The notes under the pieces were generated by a model. It was not told where the DNA came from, ran no database searches, and saw only the letters and a list, made by a program, of their open reading frames with translations. DNA of 64,000 nt from Streptomyces sp. NBC_00236 (lineage in GTDB: Bacteria; Actinomycetota; Actinomycetes; Streptomycetales; Streptomycetaceae), in contig NZ_CP108100.1 of assembly GCF_036195045.1 (NCBI RefSeq), positions 2,666,001 to 2,730,000 on the forward strand, in the 5' to 3' direction. Made by a program: the position numbers and the translations under genes. This document shows, piece by piece, positions 1-8,467 of the stretch; positions within the stretch are counted from its first letter, which is position 1; the number at the start of each line of letters is the position of its first letter.

Positions 1-731
1 CGGTCCACCTGGTCGCGGTGCCCGCGCGCCGCCGAGTCGTGGTCGGGCAGGTCGACCAGGACGAGGCCCTGGAGCGCCTCGTCGGCCGCCGTGCTGCCGG
101 GCTGCGGCCTGCGCCTGAGCCGCCCGGGGATCGCGAGCCGGTCCAGCAGGCCCGCGGCGCCGTCCGTCCAGGAGCAGGCGAGGGGTGAGGCGGTGGTGGG
201 CCTGCGGAGTCCGGTCTCGGAGATCTGGGCGCCCGCGAGGGAGTTGAAGAGGGTCGACTTGCCGCTGCCGCTCGCTCCGGCGATGGCGACGACGGTGTGG
301 CGGGAGGAGAGCCGCCTGCGGGCTGCGGCCTCGTCGAGCACCCGCCCCGCCTCCGCGAGGTCGGCCCTCTCCAGCCGGGCCCTGGACAGGCCGACGAGTT
401 CGCGCAGCGCGTCCAGGCGTGAGCTGAGCGGACTGTCGGAGGGCACGTACGCCTCGACCTGCGGCCGTACCTCGTCCTCGGGGACGGCTGCGGGGGCTTC
501 GTCGGGCGCGGCCTCCTCGGTGGCGGCCGCGGCCCGGCGGGCGATGAGGCCGTCGTCCCAGCCTCCGGGCGGCCTGCCGTCGTGGTGTCCGGGATGCTCG
601 CCGGGGCCGGAACCGTCCGGGCCGGAGCGGTCCGTGCCGGAACCATCCGAACCGGAACCGTTCAGGTCGGAGCCACGCCCGGGTACCGGTCCCCGGCTCT
701 GTCCCGGACCCTCGTCAGTGACGGCAGTCAT
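1..731 (-). CDS. dynB: Dynamin-like / YfjP-type GTPase, 3' end outside window
   Basis: The visible 243 residues start with an acidic Gly/Pro/Ser-rich tail of about 55 residues, then a coiled region, then a P-loop GASGSGKS followed by a G2-like stretch ([10 protein letters not shown]) and the G3 motif LVDLPDHDS. These are hallmarks of the YfjP/dynamin-like GTPases. The ATG at 729-731 overlaps the TGA of the upstream GTPase (ATGA), so the two are translationally coupled. Two consecutive GTPase genes of this kind match the Streptomyces DynA/DynB pair, which stabilises FtsZ at sporulation septa. The name is inferred from that arrangement; the membrane segments expected of DynB lie beyond base 1. 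Confidence 0.75.
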   Translation of the reverse strand, partial: MTAVTDEGPGQSRGPVPGRGSDLNGSGSDGSGTDRSGPDGSGPGEHPGHHDGRPPGGWDDGLIARRAAAATEEAAPDEAPAAVPEDEVRPQVEAYVPSDSPLSSRLDALRELVGLSRARLERADLAEAGRVLDEAAARRRLSSRHTVVAIAGASGSGKSTLFNSLAGAQISETGLRRPTTASPLACSWTDGAAGLLDRLAIPGRLRRRPQPGSTAADEALQGLVLVDLPDHDSAARGHRDQVD

Positions 732-2389
732 CGCTGCCACCTCTCCTTCTGCAGTACGGACAGCGCGGCAATCAGTTCGGCCTGCGGCTCGGGGGCCACG
801 TCGAGTGCGTCCAGCGGGGCGAGCCGGCGGTCGCGTTCGCCGCCGAGCACCTGGTCGAGATAGGTGGTGAGCAGCGCGCCGCCCTTGTCGCGCAGGCGCA
901 GGGCGCCCTGGACGCCGATGCGTTCGGCCAGTTGCTCTCCGGCGGTACGGGCCCGGCGTCCGCCGAGGAGGGCGGCGGCGAGGAGGGCGGCGACGGTCTC
1001 CGCGTCGGGTGCGGTGTTGCGTTCCATGAGCCGCACCTCTTCCTCGGCCAGTTCCTCCAGGACCCGGCGCCACCTCCGTACGGTCATGGCGATCCGGCCG
1101 CGGATGTCCTCGGGCGGCCCCCAGCCGCCCGCTTCCCGGCCCGTGGTCTCGAAGCCGAGGACGGCGGCCGCGGGTTCCCGCCGCCAGGTCGTGCGGATCG
1201 TCTCGTCGGCGGCGGCCACCGCGCATTCCAGGAGCGCGGCGAGGGACTCCACGAGTGCGTCGAGCACTTCCTCCGAGGTGCTGTAGAGCGGGTAGCCGCG
1301 CCACCGGGTCCGCGCGTCCCCGGCGAGTGCCCCGCCGCTCTGGAGCCGTTTCCGTACGCGTGCGCCCTCCTTGCGGTACGCCTCCTCCACCACCCCGGTC
1401 AGCCGTACGGCGGCGGCGTACTGCGCCGCGACGGCTCCCGCCAGGGCCGGCATCCGGACGTCGAGGGAGTCGATGACCCCGGCCGCCGTCCGCCCGACCG
1501 CCTGCTGACGGGCCGCCGGGTCCTGCGCGCGGTGGGTGAGCCAGGCGCGCAGCGGGGCGACGGCGGTGGTGGGGAGCAGTCCGCTGCCGCCGCCGGCGGA
1601 CTCGGGCAGTTCGGGAATGGTGAAGCGCGGCACCTCGCCGAGTCCGGCCTTGGTGAGCAGCGCGCCGTACTGCCGTGAGACCTCGGCGATGACCTGGTGC
1701 GGGACCCGGTCGAGGACGGTGACGAGGGAGGCGTCGTACTCCTTGGCCGTACGCAGCAGATGCCACGGCACGGCGTCGGCGTAGCGGGAGGCGGTGGTCA
1801 CCATGACCCAGACGTCCGCCGCGCAGATGAGTTCGGCGGCCAGGACACGGTTGCGCACGACGAGCGAGTCGATGTCGGGGGCGTCCAGCAGGGCGAGGCC
1901 GCGCGGCAGCCCGGCGGCGGTCTCGACGCGCAGCGCGGTGCCTTCCTCGGCCGCGCTCCCGTCGAGTCCGTCGAGGTCGTCGCACTGGCCGGGGTCGGCC
2001 GACTCCTCGGGCGGCAGCCAGACGCGGGTGAGCTGGGGCAGCACCCGGATGTCGGCGAACCAGTGATGATCATCCGGATGGCAGACGAGCACCGGCGTGC
2101 GCGTGGTCGGACGCAGTACCCCGGCTTCGCTGACGCGGCGTCCGACGAGTGAGTTGACGAGCGTCGACTTGCCCGCGCCGGTGGATCCGCCGATGACCGC
2201 GAGGAGGGGAGCCTCGGGGTCCTTGAGCCTGGGCAGCAGGTAGTCGTCGAGCTGGGCGAGCAGTTCGATCCTGGTCTGCCGGGCGCGTGGAGCTCCTGGG
2301 AGCGGGAGTGGAAGACGCACGGCAGCGACACGGTCGCGCAGGGCGGAAAGTGCGTCGATGAGCTGAGGCCGTACGTCCAAGGTCACCAC
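728..2389 (-). CDS. dynA: Dynamin-like GTPase, first gene of operon
   Basis: About 553 residues. The N-terminal G domain has P-loop GGSTGAGKS, then RPTTRTPVL (G2 region) and [11 protein letters not shown] (G3), followed by a long helical C-terminal region without a clear membrane span. This fits the soluble, membrane-associating DynA partner of Streptomyces septal dynamins. The frame stays open upstream to 2506, but the conserved-looking part begins at the GTG codons at 2384-2389 ([10 protein letters not shown]). There is no strong ribosome-binding site, so the start is uncertain by a few codons. It is coupled to the next GTPase by an ATGA overlap. The dyn name rests on gene order and domain type. 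Confidence 0.75.
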   Translation of the reverse strand: MVTLDVRPQLIDALSALRDRVAAVRLPLPLPGAPRARQTRIELLAQLDDYLLPRLKDPEAPLLAVIGGSTGAGKSTLVNSLVGRRVSEAGVLRPTTRTPVLVCHPDDHHWFADIRVLPQLTRVWLPPEESADPGQCDDLDGLDGSAAEEGTALRVETAAGLPRGLALLDAPDIDSLVVRNRVLAAELICAADVWVMVTTASRYADAVPWHLLRTAKEYDASLVTVLDRVPHQVIAEVSRQYGALLTKAGLGEVPRFTIPELPESAGGGSGLLPTTAVAPLRAWLTHRAQDPAARQQAVGRTAAGVIDSLDVRMPALAGAVAAQYAAAVRLTGVVEEAYRKEGARVRKRLQSGGALAGDARTRWRGYPLYSTSEEVLDALVESLAALLECAVAAADETIRTTWRREPAAAVLGFETTGREAGGWGPPEDIRGRIAMTVRRWRRVLEELAEEEVRLMERNTAPDAETVAALLAAALLGGRRARTAGEQLAERIGVQGALRLRDKGGALLTTYLDQVLGGERDRRLAPLDALDVAPEPQAELIAALSVLQKERWQR

Positions 2390-2697
2390 ATGCGAAGAAT
2401 GCCCAATTTTGGCGCCTTTTTGAAGCGTATAGACACCTCTGCGCGCCGGTTCCTCCGTCCGGACAGACGGGACGAGTGGGGCGCAGGCATAACGAGTGCA
2501 CAACACCCGGGGCGTCAGGCGTCAAAAGCGATGCATGAATCGCACCCACCTGCGATTATCGTCTCGCTTCACCGAACCTCCACATCGTGCCACGCAGGTG
2601 AAGCAACCGGGCCGAGTCAATCGGAGCCCTATCCTTGTCCCGGCAAGGTCACGGACCGCCCGGGTCCAGGGCATCAGGCCACCGAGGTCACCACCCG
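2390..2697. other. Intergenic region between GTPase operon and tRNA
   Basis: No convincing gene is seen. The region must hold the promoter of the GTPase operon (reading left) and of the tRNA (reading right). Short open frames in it are shadow-like and lack ribosome-binding sites. Confidence 0.5.
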
Positions 2698-2770
2698 GCC
2701 CCCGTAGCTCAGTGGATAGAGCAGGCGCCTTCTAAGCGCTTGGCCGCAGGTTCGAGTCCTGCCGGGGGCG
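2698..2770 (+). tRNA. tRNA-Arg (anticodon TCT), AICE integration site
   Basis: A complete 73-nt cloverleaf can be drawn. The acceptor stem is GCCCCCG pairing with CGGGGGC. The anticodon stem is GGCGC/GCGCT with loop CTTCTAA (anticodon TCT). The T arm is GCAGG-TTCGAGT-CCTGC, with discriminator G at 2770. CCA is not encoded. The 3' part from the anticodon loop onward is the attachment core of the integrated element, and the integration leaves this copy intact. Confidence 0.95.
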
Positions 2771-2772
2771 CA
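2729..2772 (+). repeat. attL core, 44-bp direct repeat
   Basis: These 44 bases, from the tRNA anticodon loop through its 3' end plus CA, recur exactly at 19635-19678. Flanking bases differ at both ends (2728 C versus 19634 T; 2773 C versus 19679 T). The integrase gene lies directly inside this copy, as is typical for tRNA-targeting AICEs. Confidence 0.93.
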
Positions 2773-2789
2773 CAGCGCACACCACTTTG

Positions 2790-2815
2790 AGGCCCTCCAC
2801 CCCGGAGGGCCTTTT
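2790..2815 (+). terminator. Rho-independent terminator after tRNA-Arg (element-borne)
   Basis: Stem AGGCCCTCC / GGAGGGCC followed by TTTT. A very similar hairpin follows attR at 19696-19722. The left one lies inside the element and apparently replaces the original tRNA terminator displaced by integration. Confidence 0.75.
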
Positions 2816-2971
2816 CGCTGGTCAGACGCACACTAGACAGTGGCCCGTAGAGGGCGCGTAAGCGCCGGACCGGCCTCGGGAGGCTGTGAGGGCGGTCCGG
2901 CGCTGTCCGGCTGTCACCGGGTTTCTACGGGTGGCCACGGAGAATGCACGGAGAAGTTCTCCGCGCCCCCG

Positions 2972-4360
2972 TCAGCCCACGTCAGGGAGCTCCGGGAGGT
3001 CCTCCCCCGCTTCCATCCGCTTCTTGAGCTCGGAGAGCTGACCGGACACACAGCGGGCGTAGATGGCCAGCAGGATCGGCACGCTGTTCCCCGCCCACTC
3101 CGCGACCTGCGCCGGCGGAATACCGTCGTTGAGCCACTTGGTCAGCCGCGTGTGCCGCAGGTCGTACACCCGCTTGCCCAAGGGTGAGGCGAACTCATCA
3201 GGGGTGAGGACCGTCACGCGAGCGGATCGCCAGGCGCGGCGAATGACGGAGCCTGCGAGCAGCTCGCCCTTCTCCCCCTGGAACAGCAGATCGCTCGGCT
3301 TCAGTTTCTCGTCCTTGATGTGCTCGCGCAGGATCCTCGTGAGGGAGGGGTGCCCCGGGACGACGCGGGTGTCGTCCGCGGCTCGCCCCTTCAATCCGCG
3401 CTCCTCGTGGATGGCCCCGTTGTCGGTCCAGTTCTTGCCTACCTCCGGCTGAGCCGTGTGGAACAACAGCTCGCACCACTGGTCTGCGACGTCCGGGGCG
3501 GGCAGCCGAATGTCCCGCACCCGCATCGCCACCGCTTCCTCGGGGCGTGGGCCGGTGTAGTAGAGCAGCGCGAAGAATGCGTGCAGGCGGGGGCCGCCGC
3601 GAGTACGGCCGCGCACCCAGCCCAGCAGCCGGGCCGCTTGGCCCGTGTTCAAGATTGCCCGCTTGTCCACCGCCGACGACGTTTTCGGCGCGGTCCCCCT
3701 GCCCTTTGGCAGAGGGTTCGTCCGCAGGACCTTGCGCTTCACGGCGTGCTCCATGGCGACGTTGAGAACGCGCCGATTGCGCTTTACGGAGCTCGCAGCG
3801 GCTCGCGTGCCGTCAAGCCGAACATCGAACGCCCGCAGAACTCCGTCCACCTTCGCTGGGTCCTCCCAGGCCGCCATGGACAGCGTGTTCCGTTCCACCC
3901 ACCTGAGGATGGTCAACACCTCCGGCGGTGCCTCCTGGCGCCGCTTGGTGTTGAAGGCGAACTCACGGAGCGCTGTGCGCACGTCGACTGGCCGGAAGCC
4001 TGTCGGCGGCGTCCGCAGCAGAGCAACCGTGGTGGCCGTGAGCGCCTTGGATGTGTTCTTCCGGCTGTTGCCGGCTGTCCGATCCCATTGGAGGTCGGCG
4101 AACTGGACAGCGAAGTCGTACCAGTTCACGGCAGTAGCACCCGTCTGATGAGAGACGGGCCGACCCGTGCTGAAGCTGAATGCCTCACCGCGCCTGGTCG
4201 CGCTGACCAGCTCGGAGCGGAAAGCGTCCGCGAGTGCTCGTGTCGCGAACGGGGCCCGCTGCTCGTTGCCGTCCAAGGTCCACCGCACGGTGTACGTGGT
4301 GCCTCGCGCTCCCTTGTACGTCGCGATCTTCCAGACCTTGACGTTGTACGTCGTTTCCAT
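2972..4360 (-). CDS. int: Tyrosine site-specific integrase
   Basis: A 462-residue tyrosine recombinase that would integrate and excise the AICE at tRNA-Arg. Catalytic residues are visible: R272 in TGPRPEE, the second Arg R402 in YDLRHT, a Trp at about 422 in AEWAGNS, and the nucleophile Y434 in AIYARC. The usual His three residues before the second Arg is Tyr here, which I remember as common in pSAM2-type integrases. An Arm-binding and core-binding region precedes this. The ATG at 4358-4360 overlaps the excisionase stop (TGATG), so xis and int form an operon. It lies about 200 bp from attL. Confidence 0.93.
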   Translation of the reverse strand: METTYNVKVWKIATYKGARGTTYTVRWTLDGNEQRAPFATRALADAFRSELVSATRRGEAFSFSTGRPVSHQTGATAVNWYDFAVQFADLQWDRTAGNSRKNTSKALTATTVALLRTPPTGFRPVDVRTALREFAFNTKRRQEAPPEVLTILRWVERNTLSMAAWEDPAKVDGVLRAFDVRLDGTRAAASSVKRNRRVLNVAMEHAVKRKVLRTNPLPKGRGTAPKTSSAVDKRAILNTGQAARLLGWVRGRTRGGPRLHAFFALLYYTGPRPEEAVAMRVRDIRLPAPDVADQWCELLFHTAQPEVGKNWTDNGAIHEERGLKGRAADDTRVVPGHPSLTRILREHIKDEKLKPSDLLFQGEKGELLAGSVIRRAWRSARVTVLTPDEFASPLGKRVYDLRHTRLTKWLNDGIPPAQVAEWAGNSVPILLAIYARCVSGQLSELKKRMEAGEDLPELPDVG

Positions 4361-4545
4361 CAAGCGGCGTCCTCATGGTCGTCGAGCCAGTTGTCCAAGT
4401 CGCCCCGCCGTACGCGCAGATCGCCGTTCGGGAGCTTGATGCAGCGGGGGGCGCGGCCCTTCTGGCGCCAGTCGTAGAAGGTGGATCGGGAGACGTGCAG
4501 CTCTTCGCAGACTTCGGGAAGGGTGAGCATTCTGGGGCGTGCCAC
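4360..4545 (-). CDS. xis: Excisionase-like helix-turn-helix protein
   Basis: A 61-residue MerR/AlpA-type winged helix: LTLPEVCEELHVSRSTFYDWRQKGRAP, then RVRRGDLDNWLDD. This is the usual size and form of AICE excisionases, which bend attachment-site DNA with the integrase. The frame is open further upstream to 4638, but a GAGGAG site eight bases before the GTG at 4543-4545 decides the start. The stop overlaps the int start, giving translational coupling. It could instead act as a regulator of int; the two roles often coexist. Confidence 0.85.
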   Translation of the reverse strand: MARPRMLTLPEVCEELHVSRSTFYDWRQKGRAPRCIKLPNGDLRVRRGDLDNWLDDHEDAA

Positions 4546-4630
4546 GGCGTGACTCCTCTGCGAGGCGGTCGGGCTGTGAGTGGGTTGGAGCGACATTGCA
4601 CGGTCCGCGTGTGTCCTAGGTGCGGATTTC

Positions 4631-4836
4631 TGCGTCACAGCGTCACGAGCGTCACGCGGGCTTGTGACCTGGGGTTTTGCGTGACGCGGGGGTGTGGGGC
4701 TGCGTCATCGGTGCGTCACGGGCTGCGTCACGGCGTGACGCAGGTGACGCAGGATGACGCAGAGATTTCCGTCTGCGTCACGCCTGTATCCGCAGGCCAG
4801 GGGCTGTGTTTGCCGTCCGCGTGACGCTGTGACGCA
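4631..4836. repeat. GCGTCAC/GTGACGC repeat array (candidate replication origin or operator)
   Basis: About 14 copies of the heptamer GCGTCAC or its complement lie in roughly 205 bp, for example at 4649-4656, 4679-4687, 4713, 4725, 4733-4741, 4743-4750, 4775-4783 and 4819-4826. Orientation is mixed. The array lies between xis-int and the replication operon and has no coding capacity. It looks like an iteron set for Rep binding, or a regulator cluster controlling xis-int. Confidence 0.7.
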
Positions 4837-4949
4837 GAGCTTCCCTACTTAGGAAAAAAGAAGGGGTGTCTGTAGTAGTACCGGTGGCCCGTCAGAGCGT
4901 GAATGAGGGGCCGCTGCGCGGCGCGACCTTTGGGCGGCGTTCCGCCGAA

Positions 4950-4995
4950 CAGCAAGAAGAGCACGCGCCTCCGGGGGCTGGTGCTCCTCTTGCTG
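4950..4995. terminator. Long hairpin after the replication operon
   Basis: Arms CAGCAAGAAGAGCAC (4950-4964) and GTGCTCCTCTTGCTG (4981-4995) pair with a single G-T pair and a 16-nt loop. It lies just past the stop of the ATPase gene, on the side away from its promoter. It is probably its terminator, although no T-run is evident. Confidence 0.55.
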
Positions 4996-5017
4996 TCCGG
5001 GCGAACGGGGTCGCAGG

Positions 5018-6496
5018 TCAGAACGCTTCGGTCTGTTCGGCGGGGGTCGGGATGGCGTCCCGGCGGGTCATTTCGAGGTAGCGGCCCTCGCGGGTGCGGC
5101 CGGAGTCGATGATGACCCCACGGGCGGCCAGCGTCGGTTGGAGGCGCTTGAGCCGGTCGGAGAGGACTTTGCCGGTGGTCGGCCACCCTTTGGGCAGGGG
5201 CCGCAGATCGTCGCCGCTGTAGACGCCGCTGAGGCAGTGCAGCCACTGGGTGGACGTCATCCGCTGCTCGCCGCCCGGGTCGATGCTGTCGGCGTGCGCG
5301 AGGACGGTCTGCGCGAGCAGGTCACCCTCGATCACATCGTCGTTCAGGTCATCCAGGCTGGCCCGGTAAGCGTTCAGCGCTCCGAGGCTGGACGCCGCGT
5401 CGAACTGCGCGCACAGGTGCGCGAAGTCGGCCATCCGCAGGTCGGTGGGCGTCTCCGCCTCGGCCGCGCGAACCCTGACCGCAAGGTCCAGGAGGGAGCC
5501 GAGGATGACGGGCAAGGCGTCCTCGAACTCTGCCCACAGTTCAGCCTCGGTGCGGCGGACGGTGGGCCGTTCCAGCCGCAGGGGCAGGAGCCGTTCCGCG
5601 AGGTCGGGCCGGATGACTCCCACGTCAATGCCGGTCAGCAGCAAGGGGCGTCGGTAGCGGGCCCGGTGGACGTCCCCGTCGGTGAACAGGGCGCGCTTGA
5701 CGCTCTCGGCCCCGGTGACGATGCAGCACATGGCGTCGGACAGGTCCGGCGTCATGTGGGAGAGGTTGTCCAGTGCAGTGACCCACCCCGCGGCCACGGC
5801 AGCGATCAGGTTCTCCTCGTCCTTGGGTGCCCGGCGCAGGTCGCCGCTCATGCCCTCGATGATCCGCACGAGCATCCGGCCGGCCGTGGACTTCCCCGCG
5901 CCCTGCGGCCCGGTGAGGAACGGCGCGGGGACCGGTACGGACGGCCCGAGGCAGCCGATCAGCCATGCCATGGCCAGGCACTCGGTTTCGGCGTTGGTGA
6001 AGTTCGTGAGCCTGAACAGCAGGTCGATGCCCTTGCCGTCGGTGTCCTTGGCCGGCAGCGGGAGTTCCCCGGTGAGCTGGGTGCGCCGCCAGCACACCTC
6101 CCGTGGGTCGGGCACGGTGATGTCCCAGCCGGTGGGGTGGATGCGGACGGACTGCCCGTCGCTGCGGCCCAGGTCCAGCCATGTCGCTCCGTCGAATCCG
6201 GGGGCGACGCGGATCTGAACGGCCTGGGTGGCCTCGGTCAGCGCCAGAGCCTCAATCAGGTCCAGTGCCTCTTTGAGCGCGGTCCCGTTGAACACGCCGC
6301 GCCCGTCCTTGAACAGGCCGACCATGAGTTCCTGCCGGTGGCTGCCGGTGGTGCCCTGGGAGCGGATCGGGCGGGCGACGGGGTGCCTGTTCTTCTGCGC
6401 GTAGACGGTGCCGTCGGCGGTGCGGAAGTACCGGAAGTGCTCTTGCGCGTAGTCGGTGATGATCTCGCGGGCGGGGTTCTTCTCGTCGTCAGCCAT
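5018..6496 (-). CDS. AICE replication ATPase / helicase-like protein
   Basis: 492 residues. A central P-loop GPQGAGKS and a downstream region (WVTALDNLSHMTPDLSD) give the layout of a phage/plasmid-type P-loop NTPase. The N-terminal portion begins ADDEKNPAREIITDYAQEHFRYF. With the PrimPol gene just upstream, it forms the RepPP-type replication module that lets excised AICEs multiply, probably as the unwinding ATPase. The ATG at 6494-6496 is two bases after the PrimPol stop. The frame is open far upstream, but that part only mirrors the PrimPol gene in another frame. Helicase activity is inferred from context. Confidence 0.8.
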   Translation of the reverse strand: MADDEKNPAREIITDYAQEHFRYFRTADGTVYAQKNRHPVARPIRSQGTTGSHRQELMVGLFKDGRGVFNGTALKEALDLIEALALTEATQAVQIRVAPGFDGATWLDLGRSDGQSVRIHPTGWDITVPDPREVCWRRTQLTGELPLPAKDTDGKGIDLLFRLTNFTNAETECLAMAWLIGCLGPSVPVPAPFLTGPQGAGKSTAGRMLVRIIEGMSGDLRRAPKDEENLIAAVAAGWVTALDNLSHMTPDLSDAMCCIVTGAESVKRALFTDGDVHRARYRRPLLLTGIDVGVIRPDLAERLLPLRLERPTVRRTEAELWAEFEDALPVILGSLLDLAVRVRAAEAETPTDLRMADFAHLCAQFDAASSLGALNAYRASLDDLNDDVIEGDLLAQTVLAHADSIDPGGEQRMTSTQWLHCLSGVYSGDDLRPLPKGWPTTGKVLSDRLKRLQPTLAARGVIIDSGRTREGRYLEMTRRDAIPTPAEQTEAF

Positions 6497-6498
6497 GG

Positions 6499-7338
6499 TC
6501 ACAGTCCCAACCGGGTCTGGGCGTTGGTCCACGCGTCGGTGCAGTGCCGGGCCGATTCGCCCTTGGCATGGGCAGCGGTGAACAGCCGCGTGATGTGGTT
6601 GTCCGTGAGGCAGCCGCACCGGCCGTGTGTCGACAGCACCGCGAGGAACGTGCGGTAGACGGTTGCGTGCACGGCGCTGCGGGCCTCGGTGATGCGCTGC
6701 TCTGCCATGGCGATGCCACGGTCCAGATAAGCGGGCATGCGGTGGGGGCAGTTCCCCCCACCGGCCCGTGCGGGCACGGTGATGGTGTGCGGTGTTGGCC
6801 GGGCGGTGGTGGGTTCCTTGACGGCCAGGGCGCGCACGGCGTCCGGGAGCTCGGCCATGGTGCCGGTGCCGGGTCCGAGCCACCGGGCGTAGGACATGGT
6901 CGACTTGATGTCGACGTCGGGCCGGACCGCGTTCACGGACCGGATGGTGCCCCGGTAGATCCAGTGCTCGCCCCGCGTTGTGGGCACGGTCCGCGTGGTA
7001 GGGAGCGTCTGGCGGGCCCATTCCACGGCCTGATTGTTGTCGAGGTCGACCACGGTCAGACCAGCCCCGCCAGGGTGGTAGGCGACGGCTTGCGTCTGCT
7101 CCCACACGGGTGCCCACGGGCGTCCGGTGAGGACGGCGGGGTCGGTGGTCGCGGCGGCCCAGGCGTGGCAGACACGCGGGCAGTCGCAGATGCCGGGGGT
7201 CTTCATGTTCGGCCGGCCTCCGCACGCGTTGCCCCGGCAGGAGCGGCAGTTCCCGAACGGCACCTTGCCCGCACGCAGCGGAAGCACCGGCACACCCCGC
7301 CTGGCGAGGTCCAGGGCAGTGGTCAGGTGGGTGTTCAT
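6499..7338 (-). CDS. Bifunctional primase-polymerase (PrimPol)
   Basis: 279 residues. It begins with the PrimPol signature LARRGVPVLPLRAGKVP, followed by a Cys-rich insertion (CRSCRGNACGG, CDCPRVC) likely to bind zinc. Then come the catalytic acidic motif VVDLDN and the TTRGEHWIYR strand, ending with DVDIKS. These match the archaeo-eukaryotic PrimPol fold (PF09250) of AICE RepPP systems, which primes and elongates element DNA. The ATG at 7336-7338 overlaps the methyltransferase stop (ATGA), and the ATPase follows two bases later. Confidence 0.85.
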   Translation of the reverse strand: MNTHLTTALDLARRGVPVLPLRAGKVPFGNCRSCRGNACGGRPNMKTPGICDCPRVCHAWAAATTDPAVLTGRPWAPVWEQTQAVAYHPGGAGLTVVDLDNNQAVEWARQTLPTTRTVPTTRGEHWIYRGTIRSVNAVRPDVDIKSTMSYARWLGPGTGTMAELPDAVRALAVKEPTTARPTPHTITVPARAGGGNCPHRMPAYLDRGIAMAEQRITEARSAVHATVYRTFLAVLSTHGRCGCLTDNHITRLFTAAHAKGESARHCTDAWTNAQTRLGL

Positions 7339-8066
7339 GCGGCCACCGCCGTGGCGCGGAGGCGGTGGCGGGCGTGGGTGCCGAGCCACTGGGTGTAAGC
7401 CGGGGGAATGGCCTCGGTCAGTTCCTCGCGGACCTCGGTCCAGGTGATGCCCATCGCAGTCTGCATCTCGGGGATGGTGGCCTTGCCGCCACCGGCCCCG
7501 TACGCGGCGACGTAGGGGCCGTCGCGGTAGACGCCGTGGCGGTAGCCGCGTACGTACCCCCGGTGGCGCGGGTGTGCGGGCTGAGGGACGGTCCAGCGCC
7601 CGAGTTCGAAGACGCGGTGGCGCAGTACCCCGAGACCGAACATCTCCCCGCACAGCCGCACGTCGGCCCGCACGGGGGCCTTTCCGTTGGGCTGCTCGAT
7701 CACGTAGGGCAGGCCGGTGGTGTCGAGCAGGGTTCGGAGTTCGGGGATGAGCTGGACGTGGGTGCGCCCCCAGCCGCGTGCGGCGTTGGTGCCGACGGTG
7801 AGGGCGCATCCGGCCTGGCACGGCGGGGAGGCGTGCACTCCCGCGTACCGGCGGATCTCCCCGGACGCGATGAGTGCGGTGAGGTATTCGAGGGCGTCGG
7901 CGCGGTGGAAGGTGAAGGGGTAGTTCGGGCGGTCGGCGATGTCGATGCCGGTCACCTTGAACCCTGCCCGGTGGTAGCCCATGGCCGCGCCGCCGGCGCA
8001 GGAGAAGAGATCCAGTAAGGCGGGCCGGTGGTCGGCTGCTCGCCGGATCGGGGCGTGTTGGGTCAT
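7335..8066 (-). CDS. DNA cytosine C5-methyltransferase, compact
   Basis: 243 residues with motif I LDLFSCAGGAAMGYHRAGF (SAM binding), motif IV ASPPCQ with the catalytic Cys, a motif VI-like VIEQPNG, and LRHRVFELG near motif VIII. It lacks a full-length target recognition domain, so it is a small phage/AICE-type m5C enzyme. It is the first gene of the methyltransferase-PrimPol-ATPase operon, and the ribosome-binding site is GGAGA. No restriction gene is adjacent, so an orphan protective or regulatory role is more likely than restriction-modification. Confidence 0.82.
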   Translation of the reverse strand: MTQHAPIRRAADHRPALLDLFSCAGGAAMGYHRAGFKVTGIDIADRPNYPFTFHRADALEYLTALIASGEIRRYAGVHASPPCQAGCALTVGTNAARGWGRTHVQLIPELRTLLDTTGLPYVIEQPNGKAPVRADVRLCGEMFGLGVLRHRVFELGRWTVPQPAHPRHRGYVRGYRHGVYRDGPYVAAYGAGGGKATIPEMQTAMGITWTEVREELTEAIPPAYTQWLGTHARHRLRATAVAA

Positions 8067-8106
8067 GCTGGGTGTCTCCAGTTCTCGTGAGTTGAGCGGG
8101 AGACCA

Positions 8107-8142
8107 GGGCGGCCCCGGACTTTGGCGAGACGGGGGCCGCCC
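8107..8142 (-). terminator. GC-rich hairpin upstream of the methyltransferase
   Basis: GGGCGGCCCCG (8107-8117) pairs with CGGGGGCCGCCC (8131-8142) with one bulge. It sits between the small CxxC gene and the replication operon, so it may separate or attenuate transcription. There is no T-tract. Confidence 0.45.
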
Positions 8143-8151
8143 TAGCCGTGT

Positions 8152-8433
8152 CTAGGCGGGGGTGAAGGTGGCGCACATGGCGTCACGGCCGGGCTCGGGG
8201 ATGCGCTTGCCGGCGGCCTCGTGGACGGCCTCGTGCTCCCGGTCGAAAACGGCGTCGCAGACGAGACGCCCGTCCGGGGTGAGCGTCCAGCCGACGGTGT
8301 CGTCGCCCCACGCGGTGACGTATCCGATGGCCTCAATCGGGCTGTCGAGGTGCGGGACGCCCCCTTCCTCGGCGGCGCTGCCGCCGCAGACGTCGCAAAC
8401 GGCGATCCAGCACATTGCCAGGGTTACAGCCAT
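8152..8433 (-). CDS. Small CxxC protein, unknown function
   Basis: 93 residues. A short segment CWIAVCDVCGG contains a CxxC that could form half of a zinc site. The rest is acidic with no family I recognise. The ATG at 8431-8433 follows a strong GAGGAGAACC site; an upstream ATG at 8454 would place that site inside the coding sequence, so it was rejected. It lies between the DUF6197-like gene and the methyltransferase on the same strand. Confidence 0.65.
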   Translation of the reverse strand: MAVTLAMCWIAVCDVCGGSAAEEGGVPHLDSPIEAIGYVTAWGDDTVGWTLTPDGRLVCDAVFDREHEAVHEAAGKRIPEPGRDAMCATFTPA

Positions 8434-8467
8434 GAGGTTCTCCTCGTGAGTCACGTGAAGCGTTCGA

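Noticed and set aside
4631..4836. CRISPR-like or attachment repeats
   Set aside because: Units are 7 bp in mixed orientation with irregular short spacing; an iteron or operator cluster fits better.
5018..7225. A 735-residue replication protein
   Set aside because: The upstream 240 codons are an out-of-frame shadow of the PrimPol gene; the conserved part starts at 6496 right after the PrimPol stop.
7335..8066. A restriction-modification system in the AICE
   Set aside because: Only a methyltransferase is present; none of the neighbours resembles an endonuclease.
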